The notes under the pieces: model-generated | Seen by the model: only the letters and a program-made list of their open reading frames with translations | The model's database searches: none | What the model was told of the DNA's origin: nothing | Source of the DNA: JABDCI01 sp964475835 | GTDB lineage: Bacteria; Verrucomicrobiota; Verrucomicrobiia; JABWAM01 | NCBI GenBank assembly: GCA_964475835.1 | Contig: CAYYYL010000013.1 | Coordinates: 1-64,000, forward strand | Reading direction: 5' to 3' | DNA: 64,000 bases | Made by a program: the position numbers and the translations under genes | In this document: positions 52,276 to 61,074 of the stretch, piece after piece | How the letters are laid out: every line of letters begins with the position of its first letter | Position numbering within the stretch: the stretch's first letter is position 1

Positions 52276-52950
52276 ATGAATTGCAAGAAGACGCTCCTGG
52301 TTTGGATGTTCGCTGTCGTGGGGGCCGGGTTGAGCGGAATCTCCGCCCCATCGGATTCCACATCCACCCCGGACAGGCCCTTGTCCACCGGCTTTACCGA
52401 GCCAGAAAGGGTGATCCATAAGGGGGACATGGTAAAGATCACTCTGCGCATGCCTAACCGCGCGATTGGATCCCTGGAACCTGTTCAAAAGAACGGGGAA
52501 GTGGCCACGCCGGATGGATCCTTCGTCAAGGCGGAGGGGATCACCCTCCACGCTCTCACCACCAATCTTGCTGCCATGTACGCTCCCATTCCAACGTACC
52601 AGAACTTGAAAATCGAAACCTTGATCTGGAGCTCCCCCTATAAAGTCATTCGATACCAGACCGACCCACCTCTCGCCATCTCCCAGACCAGCACCAACAA
52701 TCCTCCCCCCACGCTTTTTCCAAGAGTCTTTCGCTCAACCTTGACGCTCTGGGAAGCCATTCAACTTGAAGGCGGCATACCCAGGGGAGTCCGGCCGGAT
52801 CAGGTGCATGTGCTCAAACGTGACCTCACCCGGAAATCATACAATTGCAGTGGTGCCGGGGGAATACCCGATGGCACCAACATCGTCGAAACCGGGGATT
52901 GTCTGTTCCTGGTACCTGAAGGCACCCCCCTTTCAGGGATTTTCGATTAA
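52276..52950 (+). CDS. exported protein, polysaccharide-export (Wza)-like
   Basis: 224-residue protein with a signal peptide (about 1-24). The segment PERVIHKGDMVKITL, then VQKNGEVATPDGSFVKAEG, resembles the poly-export domain of Wza-type outer-membrane proteins, and FRSTLTLWEAIQLEGGIPRG resembles an SLBB motif. It is shorter than Wza and lacks the membrane ring segment. The residues KRDLTRKSY and VETGDCLFLVPEG are SLBB-like. No capsule genes are adjacent. Confidence 0.65.
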   Translation: MNCKKTLLVWMFAVVGAGLSGISAPSDSTSTPDRPLSTGFTEPERVIHKGDMVKITLRMPNRAIGSLEPVQKNGEVATPDGSFVKAEGITLHALTTNLAAMYAPIPTYQNLKIETLIWSSPYKVIRYQTDPPLAISQTSTNNPPPTLFPRVFRSTLTLWEAIQLEGGIPRGVRPDQVHVLKRDLTRKSYNCSGAGGIPDGTNIVETGDCLFLVPEGTPLSGIFD

Positions 52951-52962
52951 ACAGGATTTCTC

Positions 52963-54312
52963 ATGCGTTTTACCAACCTGACACGACACAACGAGATCGG
53001 AGCCAACTCCTACTATCTCGAGACCACCCATCAGGGATATCTGCTCGATTGCGGAGTGCATCCAAAAATTGAGGGGAAGGAGAGCCTTCCCCGACTCGAT
53101 CTGCTGGAGGGCAAATCCATTCATGCCGTCCTCGTCAGCCACGGACACCTGGATCACATCGGCGGCCTGCCCGTCGTCATGGAGCGTCATCCCGAAGCCT
53201 CGGCATTTCTCACACCCGCCACGGCCATGATTGCGGACCGCGCCCTCCACAATTCGGCAAGCGTGATGATCAAGCAACGCGGAGAACTCAATCTCCCCGA
53301 ATATCCCTTCTTCACTCACGGAGAAGTCGATCGTCTCATGGACGATCTCCAAACCATCACTTATGGCAGGGAGATTTCCCTCGATGGCGATCGGGTGAGC
53401 TTTCATGAGGCAGGCCACGTGCAGGGCGCAGCTGGAATCTGGATCCAGGACGGGGATCATTCATTGTTCTACACCGGCGACGCGAAATTCTCCGACATGC
53501 GGATCACACGCGGGGCACACTTTCCTGACAGAACACCCAACACCCTGGTCATCGAATGCACACGGGGCAGCACCCCGGCAGTCGCCGGATTCACTTGGGA
53601 CAATGAAATCAACCGCCTCGCCATCTCCATTCGTGAAACATTCGATCGCGGTGGAAGCGTGCTTATTCCCTGTTTCGCCCTGGGCAAGACCCAGGAAATT
53701 CTGAAAGTTTTTTACGATCTCATGCAGGCCGGTCAGCTTCCCACACAGCCCATCTACATCAGTGGCCTCGGCAGCAGTTACAACGAAATCTACGACGATC
53801 TTGCCAATCAACATCCCCGCGTCTGCCCCGGATTCCGCCTTGAAAAAAATCTCGATCTCTTCGTTCTTGAACGCAAGGAGGGCCTGAAGATGAATCTTGG
53901 CAAGGGCCGTCTCATGCTCATCTCCTCCGGGATGATGACGCCGCACACCATGTCCCACGCCATGGCCGTGCGCATGCTCTCCGAACCCCGCCACTCCATC
54001 TTCTTCGTCGGTTACGTCGATCCGGATTCACCCGCCGGGCACCTGAAGGCCGCCGGCCAGGGGGGACGCGCGGACTTCGGTGGCGACCTCGGGGAGATCG
54101 ATGTCAAATGCCGGATCGACAGCTTCGACTTCACTTCTCACTGCAACCGGGAGCACATGCTCGACTACGTTCTGAAGGTTCGCCCCCCCACCATCGTCCT
54201 CGTTCACGGAGAATCAGCCTCCCTTGGATGGTTCCAACAGGAATTGAGTGCGAAACTGCCGCAGTCCCGGATCATCATTCCGCCAAGCGGGGAAACCATC
54301 AACCTGGATTGA
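52963..54312 (+). CDS. beta-CASP metallo-beta-lactamase fold hydrolase
   Basis: 449-residue metallo-beta-lactamase/beta-CASP protein like the RNA exonucleases of the CPSF/YsH1 type. The zinc motif HGHLDH is at residues 60-65; LFYTGDAKF gives the next ligand Asp; the beta-CASP insert covers about 210-340 and includes IPCFALGKTQEILKVFYDLM. The terminal HGE lies in IVLVHGESASLGW. It probably processes RNA. polX follows 3 bp later. Confidence 0.93.
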   Translation: MRFTNLTRHNEIGANSYYLETTHQGYLLDCGVHPKIEGKESLPRLDLLEGKSIHAVLVSHGHLDHIGGLPVVMERHPEASAFLTPATAMIADRALHNSASVMIKQRGELNLPEYPFFTHGEVDRLMDDLQTITYGREISLDGDRVSFHEAGHVQGAAGIWIQDGDHSLFYTGDAKFSDMRITRGAHFPDRTPNTLVIECTRGSTPAVAGFTWDNEINRLAISIRETFDRGGSVLIPCFALGKTQEILKVFYDLMQAGQLPTQPIYISGLGSSYNEIYDDLANQHPRVCPGFRLEKNLDLFVLERKEGLKMNLGKGRLMLISSGMMTPHTMSHAMAVRMLSEPRHSIFFVGYVDPDSPAGHLKAAGQGGRADFGGDLGEIDVKCRIDSFDFTSHCNREHMLDYVLKVRPPTIVLVHGESASLGWFQQELSAKLPQSRIIIPPSGETINLD

Positions 54313-54315
54313 GCC

Positions 54316-56055
54316 ATGGACAAGTTTCAGATCGCCGAAGTGCTGCGTGAAATCGCCGTCATGCTCGATCTGAAGGGGGAAAACCGATTCAAAGGCCTCG
54401 CCTACAGCAACGCCGCGCGCACTCTGGAGATGCTTCAAGAAGACCTGGACACCCTGATTGCGGAGAAACGCCTCGGGGAGGTCAAGGGCATCGGCGCCGC
54501 CCTCACGGAGAAAATCATCGAACTCCATCAACGAGGAAGCCTAGATTACTACGAGGAACTCAAAGCCTCTCTCCCCGCAGGACTTCTCGAGTGTCTGAAA
54601 GTTCCCGGTTTGGGCCCGAAAAAGGTCAAATTGCTTTGGGACAAACTCGGAGTCGTTTCCCTTCAGGATCTCGAACGCGTTTGCAAGGATGGCAAGGTTG
54701 CCGAGCTGGATGGCTTCGGTGAAAAAACCCAGTCAAAAATCCTTCAAGGCCTCGCCAATCTCTCCAAATACAGCGGACAAACCCTCTATCTCCCCGCATT
54801 CCTCGCCGCAGAACCCATTCTCACCGCCCTCAAAGCCTGCAGCGCAGTGAAACGCGCTGAAATTGCCGGCAGCCTCCGTCGAAAAAAGGAGGTGATCCGG
54901 GATCTCGATTTTCTGGTTTCCACCACCGATCCCGAAACCGTCATGAAGCTCTTCACCACCCTGCCCCTCGTGGAGGAGATCACCAACCAGGGAAAAACAA
55001 AATCCAGCGTCATCCTGAAAGGTGGCATCCAGGCGGATGTACGATGTGTGACCGATGAAGAGTATCCCTATGCGCTGATGTATTTCACGGGATCGAAAGA
55101 ACACAATATCGTTCTGCGGCAGCGCGCCATCGAACAGGGGAAGAAACTCAACGAATACGGACTGATTTACGTCAAAAACGAAAAGCTCATCCCCTGCAAA
55201 ACGGAGAAGGAAATCTATCGCGATCTTGGGTTTGATTTCATCGAACCCGAACTTCGTGAAGACATGGGGGAGATCGCAGCTGCGGAAGCCCATCAACTTC
55301 CCCAATTGGTGACCGCCGACGAGATCCGGGGGACCTTTCACTGTCATACCCGTTGGAGCGACGGTGCGCACACCGTTGAAGAGATGGCGCGCACAGCCAT
55401 CCAGCTCGGATGGGAATATCTCGGCATCGCCGATCATAGCAAAAGCTCCGCTGTGGCCAATGGACTCAATGAAAAGCGGTTGGCGTCCCAGCTCAGGGAG
55501 ATCAAGGCCTGCAACCAGCGTTTCAAGGATGAAGGTTTGAAGTTTCACATCTTCAGCGGAAGCGAAGTCGACATTCTGGCCGACGGCTCACTCGATTTTT
55601 CAGACGAGATCCTTGCACAACTCGACTACACCGTCGCCTCGATCCATCAAGGATTCACCAATGATGAGAAAAAGCAGACGGACCGCATTTTGCGCGCCAT
55701 TTCCAATCCCTATGTGGCCATGCTGGGCCATCCCACAGGACGCCTTCTCCTTGCGCGTGAACCTTACAAAATCGATTTGACTGCGGTGATTGAAGAGGCT
55801 GCACGCAACGGCACCATCATTGAATTGAACTGCACGCCCTCGCGCATGGACATGGACTGGCGCTGGTGGAAAGGGGCGGCGGAGCGCGGGGTGATGACCT
55901 CCATCAATCCCGACGCCCATTCCACGGACGAATTGGGCTACACGATCATGGGTGTCGGCGCGGCACGGAAGGGATGGTTGAAATCTGAATCCATTTTGAA
56001 CACGAGCCCCCTCACCCAAGTTCAATGTCTTTTAAGAAAGAAATTGGAGGCCTGA
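54316..56055 (+). CDS. polX: DNA polymerase/3'-5' exonuclease PolX
   Basis: 579-residue bacterial X-family DNA polymerase with a C-terminal PHP phosphoesterase. Residues 1-130 hold a helix-hairpin-helix region (PGLGPKKVKLLWDKLG); the polymerase core has AEIAGSLRRKKEVIRDLDFLV, containing the metal-binding Asp pair. The PHP domain begins about 335 with FHCHTRWSDGAHTVEEM (His342), then GIADHSKSS, SGSEVDIL and DAHSTDELG. Role is gap filling in base excision repair. Confidence 0.95.
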   Translation: MDKFQIAEVLREIAVMLDLKGENRFKGLAYSNAARTLEMLQEDLDTLIAEKRLGEVKGIGAALTEKIIELHQRGSLDYYEELKASLPAGLLECLKVPGLGPKKVKLLWDKLGVVSLQDLERVCKDGKVAELDGFGEKTQSKILQGLANLSKYSGQTLYLPAFLAAEPILTALKACSAVKRAEIAGSLRRKKEVIRDLDFLVSTTDPETVMKLFTTLPLVEEITNQGKTKSSVILKGGIQADVRCVTDEEYPYALMYFTGSKEHNIVLRQRAIEQGKKLNEYGLIYVKNEKLIPCKTEKEIYRDLGFDFIEPELREDMGEIAAAEAHQLPQLVTADEIRGTFHCHTRWSDGAHTVEEMARTAIQLGWEYLGIADHSKSSAVANGLNEKRLASQLREIKACNQRFKDEGLKFHIFSGSEVDILADGSLDFSDEILAQLDYTVASIHQGFTNDEKKQTDRILRAISNPYVAMLGHPTGRLLLAREPYKIDLTAVIEEAARNGTIIELNCTPSRMDMDWRWWKGAAERGVMTSINPDAHSTDELGYTIMGVGAARKGWLKSESILNTSPLTQVQCLLRKKLEA

Positions 56056-56079
56056 TTTAGTTCATAATGGTGGCCTTGA

Positions 56080-56841
56080 ATGAAATCCCACGACATCCCT
56101 CATCCCCGCCGATGGTTTACCGAGGGGATTGTGCTGCCCTGGTTGCAGGGCAAGATGCGACGCACTTTTTTTTCCATCGAAGGCACCGGCCTGGAGCATC
56201 TCCGGCAGGTTGCGGGAGCCTCTCCCATCCTTCTCTACAGCAACCACGCCTCGTGGTGGGACGGCTTTGTTGATTTGATGCTCGTCCGGCAGTTTCCATG
56301 CGAACTTCATGTGATGATGGATCATCAGAATCTCTCCAAGCATCCCTTTCTCCGATGGATGGGGGCCTTTGATGTGGATTTGAAAAGCCCGCGCGCCGCA
56401 GCCTCCGGATTGCGCACGGCGTTCCGCATCCTGACCACCCCACACCAACCGGGCATCAGCCCTCTGGTGGTGATCTACGCGCAAGGAAAAATCGCCTCCC
56501 CGCATCAACGCCCCCTCCAACTGCAACCCGGACTCGCGTGGCTTCTCAAAAAAATTCCCGAGGCTGTCGCGATCCCCATGGCCCGCCGTTACGAATTCCA
56601 GCTGGAGGACCGTCCCCACGCTTTTCTCCAACTGGGAACACCTCTTTCAAGCGCAGACACACCCGCACTGGAACAGGCGTTGGAGCAGGAGATGTCCTCG
56701 CTGCATCAAAAACTTGTCTTTTTCCCGACAACTGGTTTTCAAACCCTCTGGCATGGGGGGCTATCCGTAAACAAAAAATGGGAACGTGTTAAAAAAACGA
56801 TTTCTGGAAGAACCCAGGATTTCGATCAGCTCAACCGCTGA
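56080..56841 (+). CDS. PlsC-type lysophospholipid acyltransferase family protein
   Basis: 253-residue acyltransferase with the HX4D motif as HASWWD (His56-Asp61) and a later IYAQGKIASPHQRPL substrate-binding block. Substrate is uncertain; the family includes lyso-phosphatidic acid and related acyltransferases. It is soluble or peripheral since no strong membrane helix is seen. It is followed by inverted palindromic repeat units. Confidence 0.85.
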   Translation: MKSHDIPHPRRWFTEGIVLPWLQGKMRRTFFSIEGTGLEHLRQVAGASPILLYSNHASWWDGFVDLMLVRQFPCELHVMMDHQNLSKHPFLRWMGAFDVDLKSPRAAASGLRTAFRILTTPHQPGISPLVVIYAQGKIASPHQRPLQLQPGLAWLLKKIPEAVAIPMARRYEFQLEDRPHAFLQLGTPLSSADTPALEQALEQEMSSLHQKLVFFPTTGFQTLWHGGLSVNKKWERVKKTISGRTQDFDQLNR

Positions 56842-56860
56842 CCAACAGATTCACAACGCC

Positions 56861-56945
56861 GGCGACGAAGCGCCGCCCTCCCGGTCAGAAAATGATCCAT
56901 GCAGCCAATGCGTCACTTTCGAACGGAGGGCGGCGCTTCGTCGCC
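56861..56945. repeat. inverted pair of palindromic repeats, copies D1 and D2
   Basis: D1 at 56861-56881 and D2 at 56925-56945 are 21-base arms that are exact reverse complements, each beginning or ending with GGCGACG and GCCGCCCTCC, separated by 43 bases. Same family as the copies at 6833, 20904 and 35297. They lie between the PlsC-like and FHA-cyclase genes. Confidence 0.75.
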
Positions 56946-56963
56946 GCCATCAAACCCGATCCA

Positions 56964-57893
56964 TCACTTGGATTGAACGGTAAAGACGTGGAGCTCTTCG
57001 TCTTTCCCCTTCACTTTCGCCATTCCCAAATCGACGAAGAGGAATGCCTCGCCGGCCTCCCGCCGGACTTCCTCACTCACCACAATGGGATGATCCAATT
57101 CCTTGCAGAGGGATTCCAGACGGAAGGCAATATTGACCGAATCGCCCACCGCCGTGATTTCAGGGCGTGTGTCCGCCCCGACGTTGCCAATCAGCGCGCG
57201 ACCACAATTAATTCCACAACCAACATGAAAATTGAACTTGGGATATTGATGCCTCAAGTCCTTGTCAAAAGTTCCAGCCAGCTTGACGGCCTCGAGCGCC
57301 GCCTGGATCGGTCCTGTTACGTAGGCATTGTCTCCTGCGGTTCGCGCCTTGGTCCAGACGGCCATCACCGCATCCCCGATGAACTTATCCACGTACCCCC
57401 CCGTGCGATCGATCACCTGGGTGATGTCCTTGAACCACTTCCCAACAGTCCGGGACAGATCCTCGGGCGCAAGGCCGGATGAAAGCCCGGTGTAGTTTCG
57501 AATATCGACAACGAGGATGGACACTTCCTCGGTTCGAAATTCAATCTGGGTCTGCATCTCCGCCACCGGCACCGTGGTATCGGTCGTCACAGGGGCGGGT
57601 GCCGTGGCATTGAAAACCATCTTGTTCCCCGCAATTTGAATTTGATCTCCGTTCTTCAGCTGCATGGGGATGGCGACTCGACGACCATTCAGAAGCGTGC
57701 CATTGGAGCTGCCGAGGTCGACGAGGTAGTAGGCGTGGTCACCCTGGAGCCGGATGACCGCGTGATTGCGGGAGGCGCGGGTATCATTGATGACAAGGTC
57801 GTTGGCAGGTCCCCGACCGATGGAATAGGTGGATGCAATCGAGATCACTTGCGGGGGGCGCCCATCGATCAGTAGTTTGATTTCAGCACTCAT
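56964..57893 (-). CDS. FHA domain - class III adenylate/guanylate cyclase
   Basis: 309-residue protein: an N-terminal FHA domain (about 20-95, YSIGRGPANDLVINDT, SRNHAV, SSNGTLLNG) for phosphothreonine binding, then a class III cyclase domain (about 120-305). Metal-binding Asp130 (ILVVDIRNYTG) and Asp174 (VDKFIGDAVMAVW) are exactly 44 residues apart; the purine-specifying Lys170 is present, favouring ATP. VGDSVNIAFRLE gives the catalytic Asn/Arg. It may make cAMP in response to a phosphorylated partner. Confidence 0.92.
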   Translation of the reverse strand: MSAEIKLLIDGRPPQVISIASTYSIGRGPANDLVINDTRASRNHAVIRLQGDHAYYLVDLGSSNGTLLNGRRVAIPMQLKNGDQIQIAGNKMVFNATAPAPVTTDTTVPVAEMQTQIEFRTEEVSILVVDIRNYTGLSSGLAPEDLSRTVGKWFKDITQVIDRTGGYVDKFIGDAVMAVWTKARTAGDNAYVTGPIQAALEAVKLAGTFDKDLRHQYPKFNFHVGCGINCGRALIGNVGADTRPEITAVGDSVNIAFRLESLCKELDHPIVVSEEVRREAGEAFLFVDLGMAKVKGKDEELHVFTVQSK

Positions 57894-58023
57894 CCTCTCA
57901 TGCGCGGCCTTTTATGCTTGCGCAGGGAAAACATCTATCTACATTGGGCCGCGAAAGCAATCGCAACCCGTTTTCCATTCGGAATCTCCCTGACGGGAGC
58001 CCCGAATCAACGGACAAACTCCC

Positions 58024-58689
58024 ATGAAAAAATACCTCGCAGAACTTATCGGAACCTTTGCCCTCGTTCTTGTTGGAGCGGGTGCCATTTGTGTCACCAG
58101 CAAAAGCGCCATGGGCATCCACGCCCTCCTCACCGTTGCCTTCGCCCACGGCCTGACGGTGATGGCGATGATCTACGCCCTCGGACATATCTCCGGTGCG
58201 CACATCAATCCGGCCGTCACCATCGCCCTTCGCGTCTGTGGAAAAATTTCGGTTCCGGATGCCGTGGGATACATCACCGCCCAGCTGATCGGCGCGGCCA
58301 TTGCGGGGGCCACTCTCCGTTCCCTCTTCGATACCGGAATTGTGAGTGGTTACCTTGGTGCCACGGATCTCACCTATGGGCTCCCCCAGTGGAAGGGCGT
58401 GATGTGCGAAGCCATCGGAACATTTCTCTTCCTGACCGTTATTTTCGGGGCGGCCGTGGACGGGCGCACCGCGGGAAACAATGTGGGCCTTGCCATCGGA
58501 TTCGCGCTTACCGCCCTGATTCTGGTCTTTGGACCGCTGACGGGCGCATCCTTCAACCCCGCCCGTTCCTTTGGCCCTGCGCTGGCAGCCGATCGTTGGG
58601 CGAATTTCTGGGTTTATCTTGTAGGCCCGATTGTGGGAGGATCCCTTGCTGGACTCCTTCAAACCCGAGTCTTCATGAAAGGCAAATAA
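58024..58689 (+). CDS. aquaporin/MIP family channel
   Basis: 221-residue six-helix channel. The two NPA motifs are HINPAVT (about 60-66) and SFNPARSFGPAL (about 175-186), with the AEFIGTF-type start replaced by ELIGTFALVLVGAGAI. An arginine after the second NPA and the GFALTAL segment suit a water-selective AqpZ-type pore; glycerol transport is less likely. It lies 8 bp upstream of icd. Confidence 0.93.
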   Translation: MKKYLAELIGTFALVLVGAGAICVTSKSAMGIHALLTVAFAHGLTVMAMIYALGHISGAHINPAVTIALRVCGKISVPDAVGYITAQLIGAAIAGATLRSLFDTGIVSGYLGATDLTYGLPQWKGVMCEAIGTFLFLTVIFGAAVDGRTAGNNVGLAIGFALTALILVFGPLTGASFNPARSFGPALAADRWANFWVYLVGPIVGGSLAGLLQTRVFMKGK

Positions 58690-58696
58690 TACATCC

Positions 58697-60004
58697 ATGA
58701 GCTATACGACTGTAAAGCCCCCTGTGGGCGATAAGATCTCCATCGCGAACGGCAAACTGACCGTTCCCGAAAATCCCGTCATTCCCTTTATTCGGGGAGA
58801 CGGCACCGGTCCCGACATCTGGGCCGCGAGTGAGCGTGTTTTCGATGCCGCGGTGAAAAAAGCCTACGGTGGAAAGCGAAAAATCTCATGGTTCGAAGTG
58901 TTCGCGGGCGAGGCGGCAAAGACAAAGTTCGACAACTGGCTTCCTGATGACACCGTCGAAGCTTTCAAGGACTACCTTGTGGGCATCAAGGGCCCCCTGA
59001 CCACTCCTGTTGGGGGAGGAATCCGATCCCTAAATGTGGCCCTTCGCCAAATGCTGGATCTCTACGTCTGCCTGCGTCCGGTGCAATATTTCCATGGAGT
59101 TCCAAGCCCGGTGAAACGCCCCGAAAAAGTGGACATGGTGATTTTCCGCGAAAACACGGAGGACATCTATGCCGGCATCGAATACGCTGGGGGCACTCCC
59201 GAATCCGCGAAACTCCTGCAGTTCATCGAAAAGGAGTTTCCGAAGGACTTCAAAAAAATCCGTTTTGGCAAAGAATCCGAACTTCAGGTGGGCATCGGCA
59301 TCAAACCTGTAAGCAAACCCGGGACCGAACGCCTGGTCCGTTCCGCCATCCAGTACGCCATCCAGCAAAAACGCAAATCGGTGACATTCGTCCATAAGGG
59401 CAACATTATGAAGTTTACGGAAGGCGCATTCCGGGACTGGGGTTATGCGCTTGCGGACACCGAATTCGCCGGTCAGACCTACTCGTGGGCCATCTGGGAA
59501 AAGACCAAAAAAGCAAAAGGCGAGGACGCTGCCAATGCCGAGATGAAAGCAGCCCAGAAGGCAGGAAAAGTGATTGTGAAAGATTCCATCGCCGATATCA
59601 CCCTGCAACAGGTCTTGACCCGTCCGGATGATTTCGATGTCATCGCCACTTTGAATTTGAATGGGGACTACCTGAGCGATGCCCTCGCGGCCCAGGTGGG
59701 AGGCATTGGGATCGCCCCAGGAGGAAACATCAACTATCTCACCGGCCACGCCATATTCGAAGCCACTCACGGAACCGCACCCAAGTACGCCGACCTGGAC
59801 AAGGTCAACCCGGGATCCGTGGTGCTTTCCGGCGAAATGATGCTACGTTATATGGGATGGACGGAAGCGGCCGATCTCATTCTCAAGGGACTCAATGGAG
59901 CGATTGCCTCCAAAAAGGTAACCTACGATTTCGCACGCCTTATGGAAGGCGCCACCGAAATCAAATGTTCGGAATTTGGAACAAATGTGATTGATCACAT
60001 GTAG
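58697..60004 (+). CDS. icd: NADP-dependent isocitrate dehydrogenase
   Basis: TCA-cycle enzyme converting isocitrate to 2-oxoglutarate, 435 residues, close to the E. coli Icd in alignment. Seen: IPFIRGDGTGPDIW, the isocitrate loop GGGIRSLNVALRQ with Ser111 at the position phosphorylated in E. coli, VHKGNIMKFTEGAFRDWGY, LNLNGDYLSDALAAQVGGIG and the cofactor block HGTAPKYADLDKVNPGS, where the NADP-type residues are retained. Confidence 0.96.
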   Translation: MSYTTVKPPVGDKISIANGKLTVPENPVIPFIRGDGTGPDIWAASERVFDAAVKKAYGGKRKISWFEVFAGEAAKTKFDNWLPDDTVEAFKDYLVGIKGPLTTPVGGGIRSLNVALRQMLDLYVCLRPVQYFHGVPSPVKRPEKVDMVIFRENTEDIYAGIEYAGGTPESAKLLQFIEKEFPKDFKKIRFGKESELQVGIGIKPVSKPGTERLVRSAIQYAIQQKRKSVTFVHKGNIMKFTEGAFRDWGYALADTEFAGQTYSWAIWEKTKKAKGEDAANAEMKAAQKAGKVIVKDSIADITLQQVLTRPDDFDVIATLNLNGDYLSDALAAQVGGIGIAPGGNINYLTGHAIFEATHGTAPKYADLDKVNPGSVVLSGEMMLRYMGWTEAADLILKGLNGAIASKKVTYDFARLMEGATEIKCSEFGTNVIDHM

Positions 60005-60030
60005 CAGGTTGTCAGGTTCATCCTGATGTC

Positions 60031-60468
60031 ATGAAAAAACTACTAGGAGCGGTTCTGGTGGCCGGGGCTTTGGTTTATGCCATACTCTGGCTCATCGAGG
60101 GATTGAACCGAATCGACGCGGATGTGAACAACGTTCGCGAAACTAGAGATCGTGCCCGGACTGCTGCTGCTAATGATACGCCTGAAAAGGGAAAAACAGC
60201 ACCCCCCTCTTCGTCGTCAACCGCCCCGACACCCTCCACGCCCTCCACTCCGCCATCTGTCAGTAGTGGCACCGAATTTGTCTGTTCAAAGGACATCGAT
60301 GCCTACAAGCCATCCAAACCCACGGAACGGGTCGGCAAGTTTCTTAAAGGAAGCAAATTGAAGATCGGCCCCGTGGATCCAGTATCAGGCATGTATCGTG
60401 TTCAATATCAACCTCCTGTCGGCAAGGAAATTCAGGCTCTCTGTCGCCGGGGGGATATCGAACGATAA
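60031..60468 (+). CDS. small membrane-anchored protein with Ser/Pro linker
   Basis: 145-residue protein: one N-terminal hydrophobic helix (about 5-22), a Ser/Thr/Pro-rich linker (about 45-85) and a compact C-terminal domain (about 86-145) with VGKFLKGSKLKIGPVD, MYRVQYQPPVGKEIQALCRR. The domain reads like an SH3-like fold found in other PVC proteins, from memory. Function unknown. Confidence 0.65.
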   Translation: MKKLLGAVLVAGALVYAILWLIEGLNRIDADVNNVRETRDRARTAAANDTPEKGKTAPPSSSSTAPTPSTPSTPPSVSSGTEFVCSKDIDAYKPSKPTERVGKFLKGSKLKIGPVDPVSGMYRVQYQPPVGKEIQALCRRGDIER

Positions 60469-60469
60469 G

Positions 60470-61069
60470 TCAACCCTCGAACATCTTCCGGATTTGCTCT
60501 TCGGGAATGACTCCCCCCCGGAGGACCTTCATTCGCCCTTCATGAATTTGGACCACGGTGGATGGCACGCCCCCGGAAATGATCCCCCCATCTAGAGCAA
60601 CCTTAACCCTGCCTTCAAAATCCCGGAAAGCCGTTTGAAAATCCGAAGACGCGGGTTTTCCCGATAAATTGGCGCTTGTGGCGATCAAAGGGCGTGATAG
60701 TCCCTTCAACATGGAAAGAAGACCTTCATGCTTGGGAATGCGCCAGCCGATAGTTCCCTGTGCTGCTGGAAGGACCAGAGTCATAGGCCCCGGCCAGAAC
60801 GCCCTGGCCACACGTTCCATGGCATTATTCCAATCGGGACACCCGGCGCGCACCACGTTCACATCCGCCACGAGCCATTGAAACGGCTTTTCCCGGGGTC
60901 GCCCCTTCCATTCATAAAGTTGCTCCATCGCCTCGGAGCTTGCGGAATCGACACCCAATCCATAAACCGTCTCAGTCGGAAACAGGATCGCCCCGCCTGC
61001 ACTGACGGCATCCAGGGCCGCGTTCCATCCTTCGTCGGAATTATTTGAGAGGTGGAAGATGGATGTCAT
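60470..61069 (-). CDS. tsaC: threonylcarbamoyl-AMP synthase
   Basis: TsaC/Sua5-type enzyme making threonylcarbamoyl-AMP for t6A37 in ANN-decoding tRNAs. 199 residues, short TsaC form. Signatures: GGAILFPTETVYGLGVDSAS, the KGRPREKP loop, and LIATSANLSGKPA. ATG at 61069 is preferred to a TTG at 61078. It lies 5 bp after the peptidase gene on the same strand. Confidence 0.95.
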   Translation of the reverse strand: MTSIFHLSNNSDEGWNAALDAVSAGGAILFPTETVYGLGVDSASSEAMEQLYEWKGRPREKPFQWLVADVNVVRAGCPDWNNAMERVARAFWPGPMTLVLPAAQGTIGWRIPKHEGLLSMLKGLSRPLIATSANLSGKPASSDFQTAFRDFEGRVKVALDGGIISGGVPSTVVQIHEGRMKVLRGGVIPEEQIRKMFEG

Positions 61070-61074
61070 AAAAA

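Noticed and set aside
51973..52551. Long 192-codon version of the lipoprotein gene
   Set aside because: The extra N-terminus is antisense to the export-like gene and has no signal; the GTG at 52248 gives a proper lipoprotein signal peptide.
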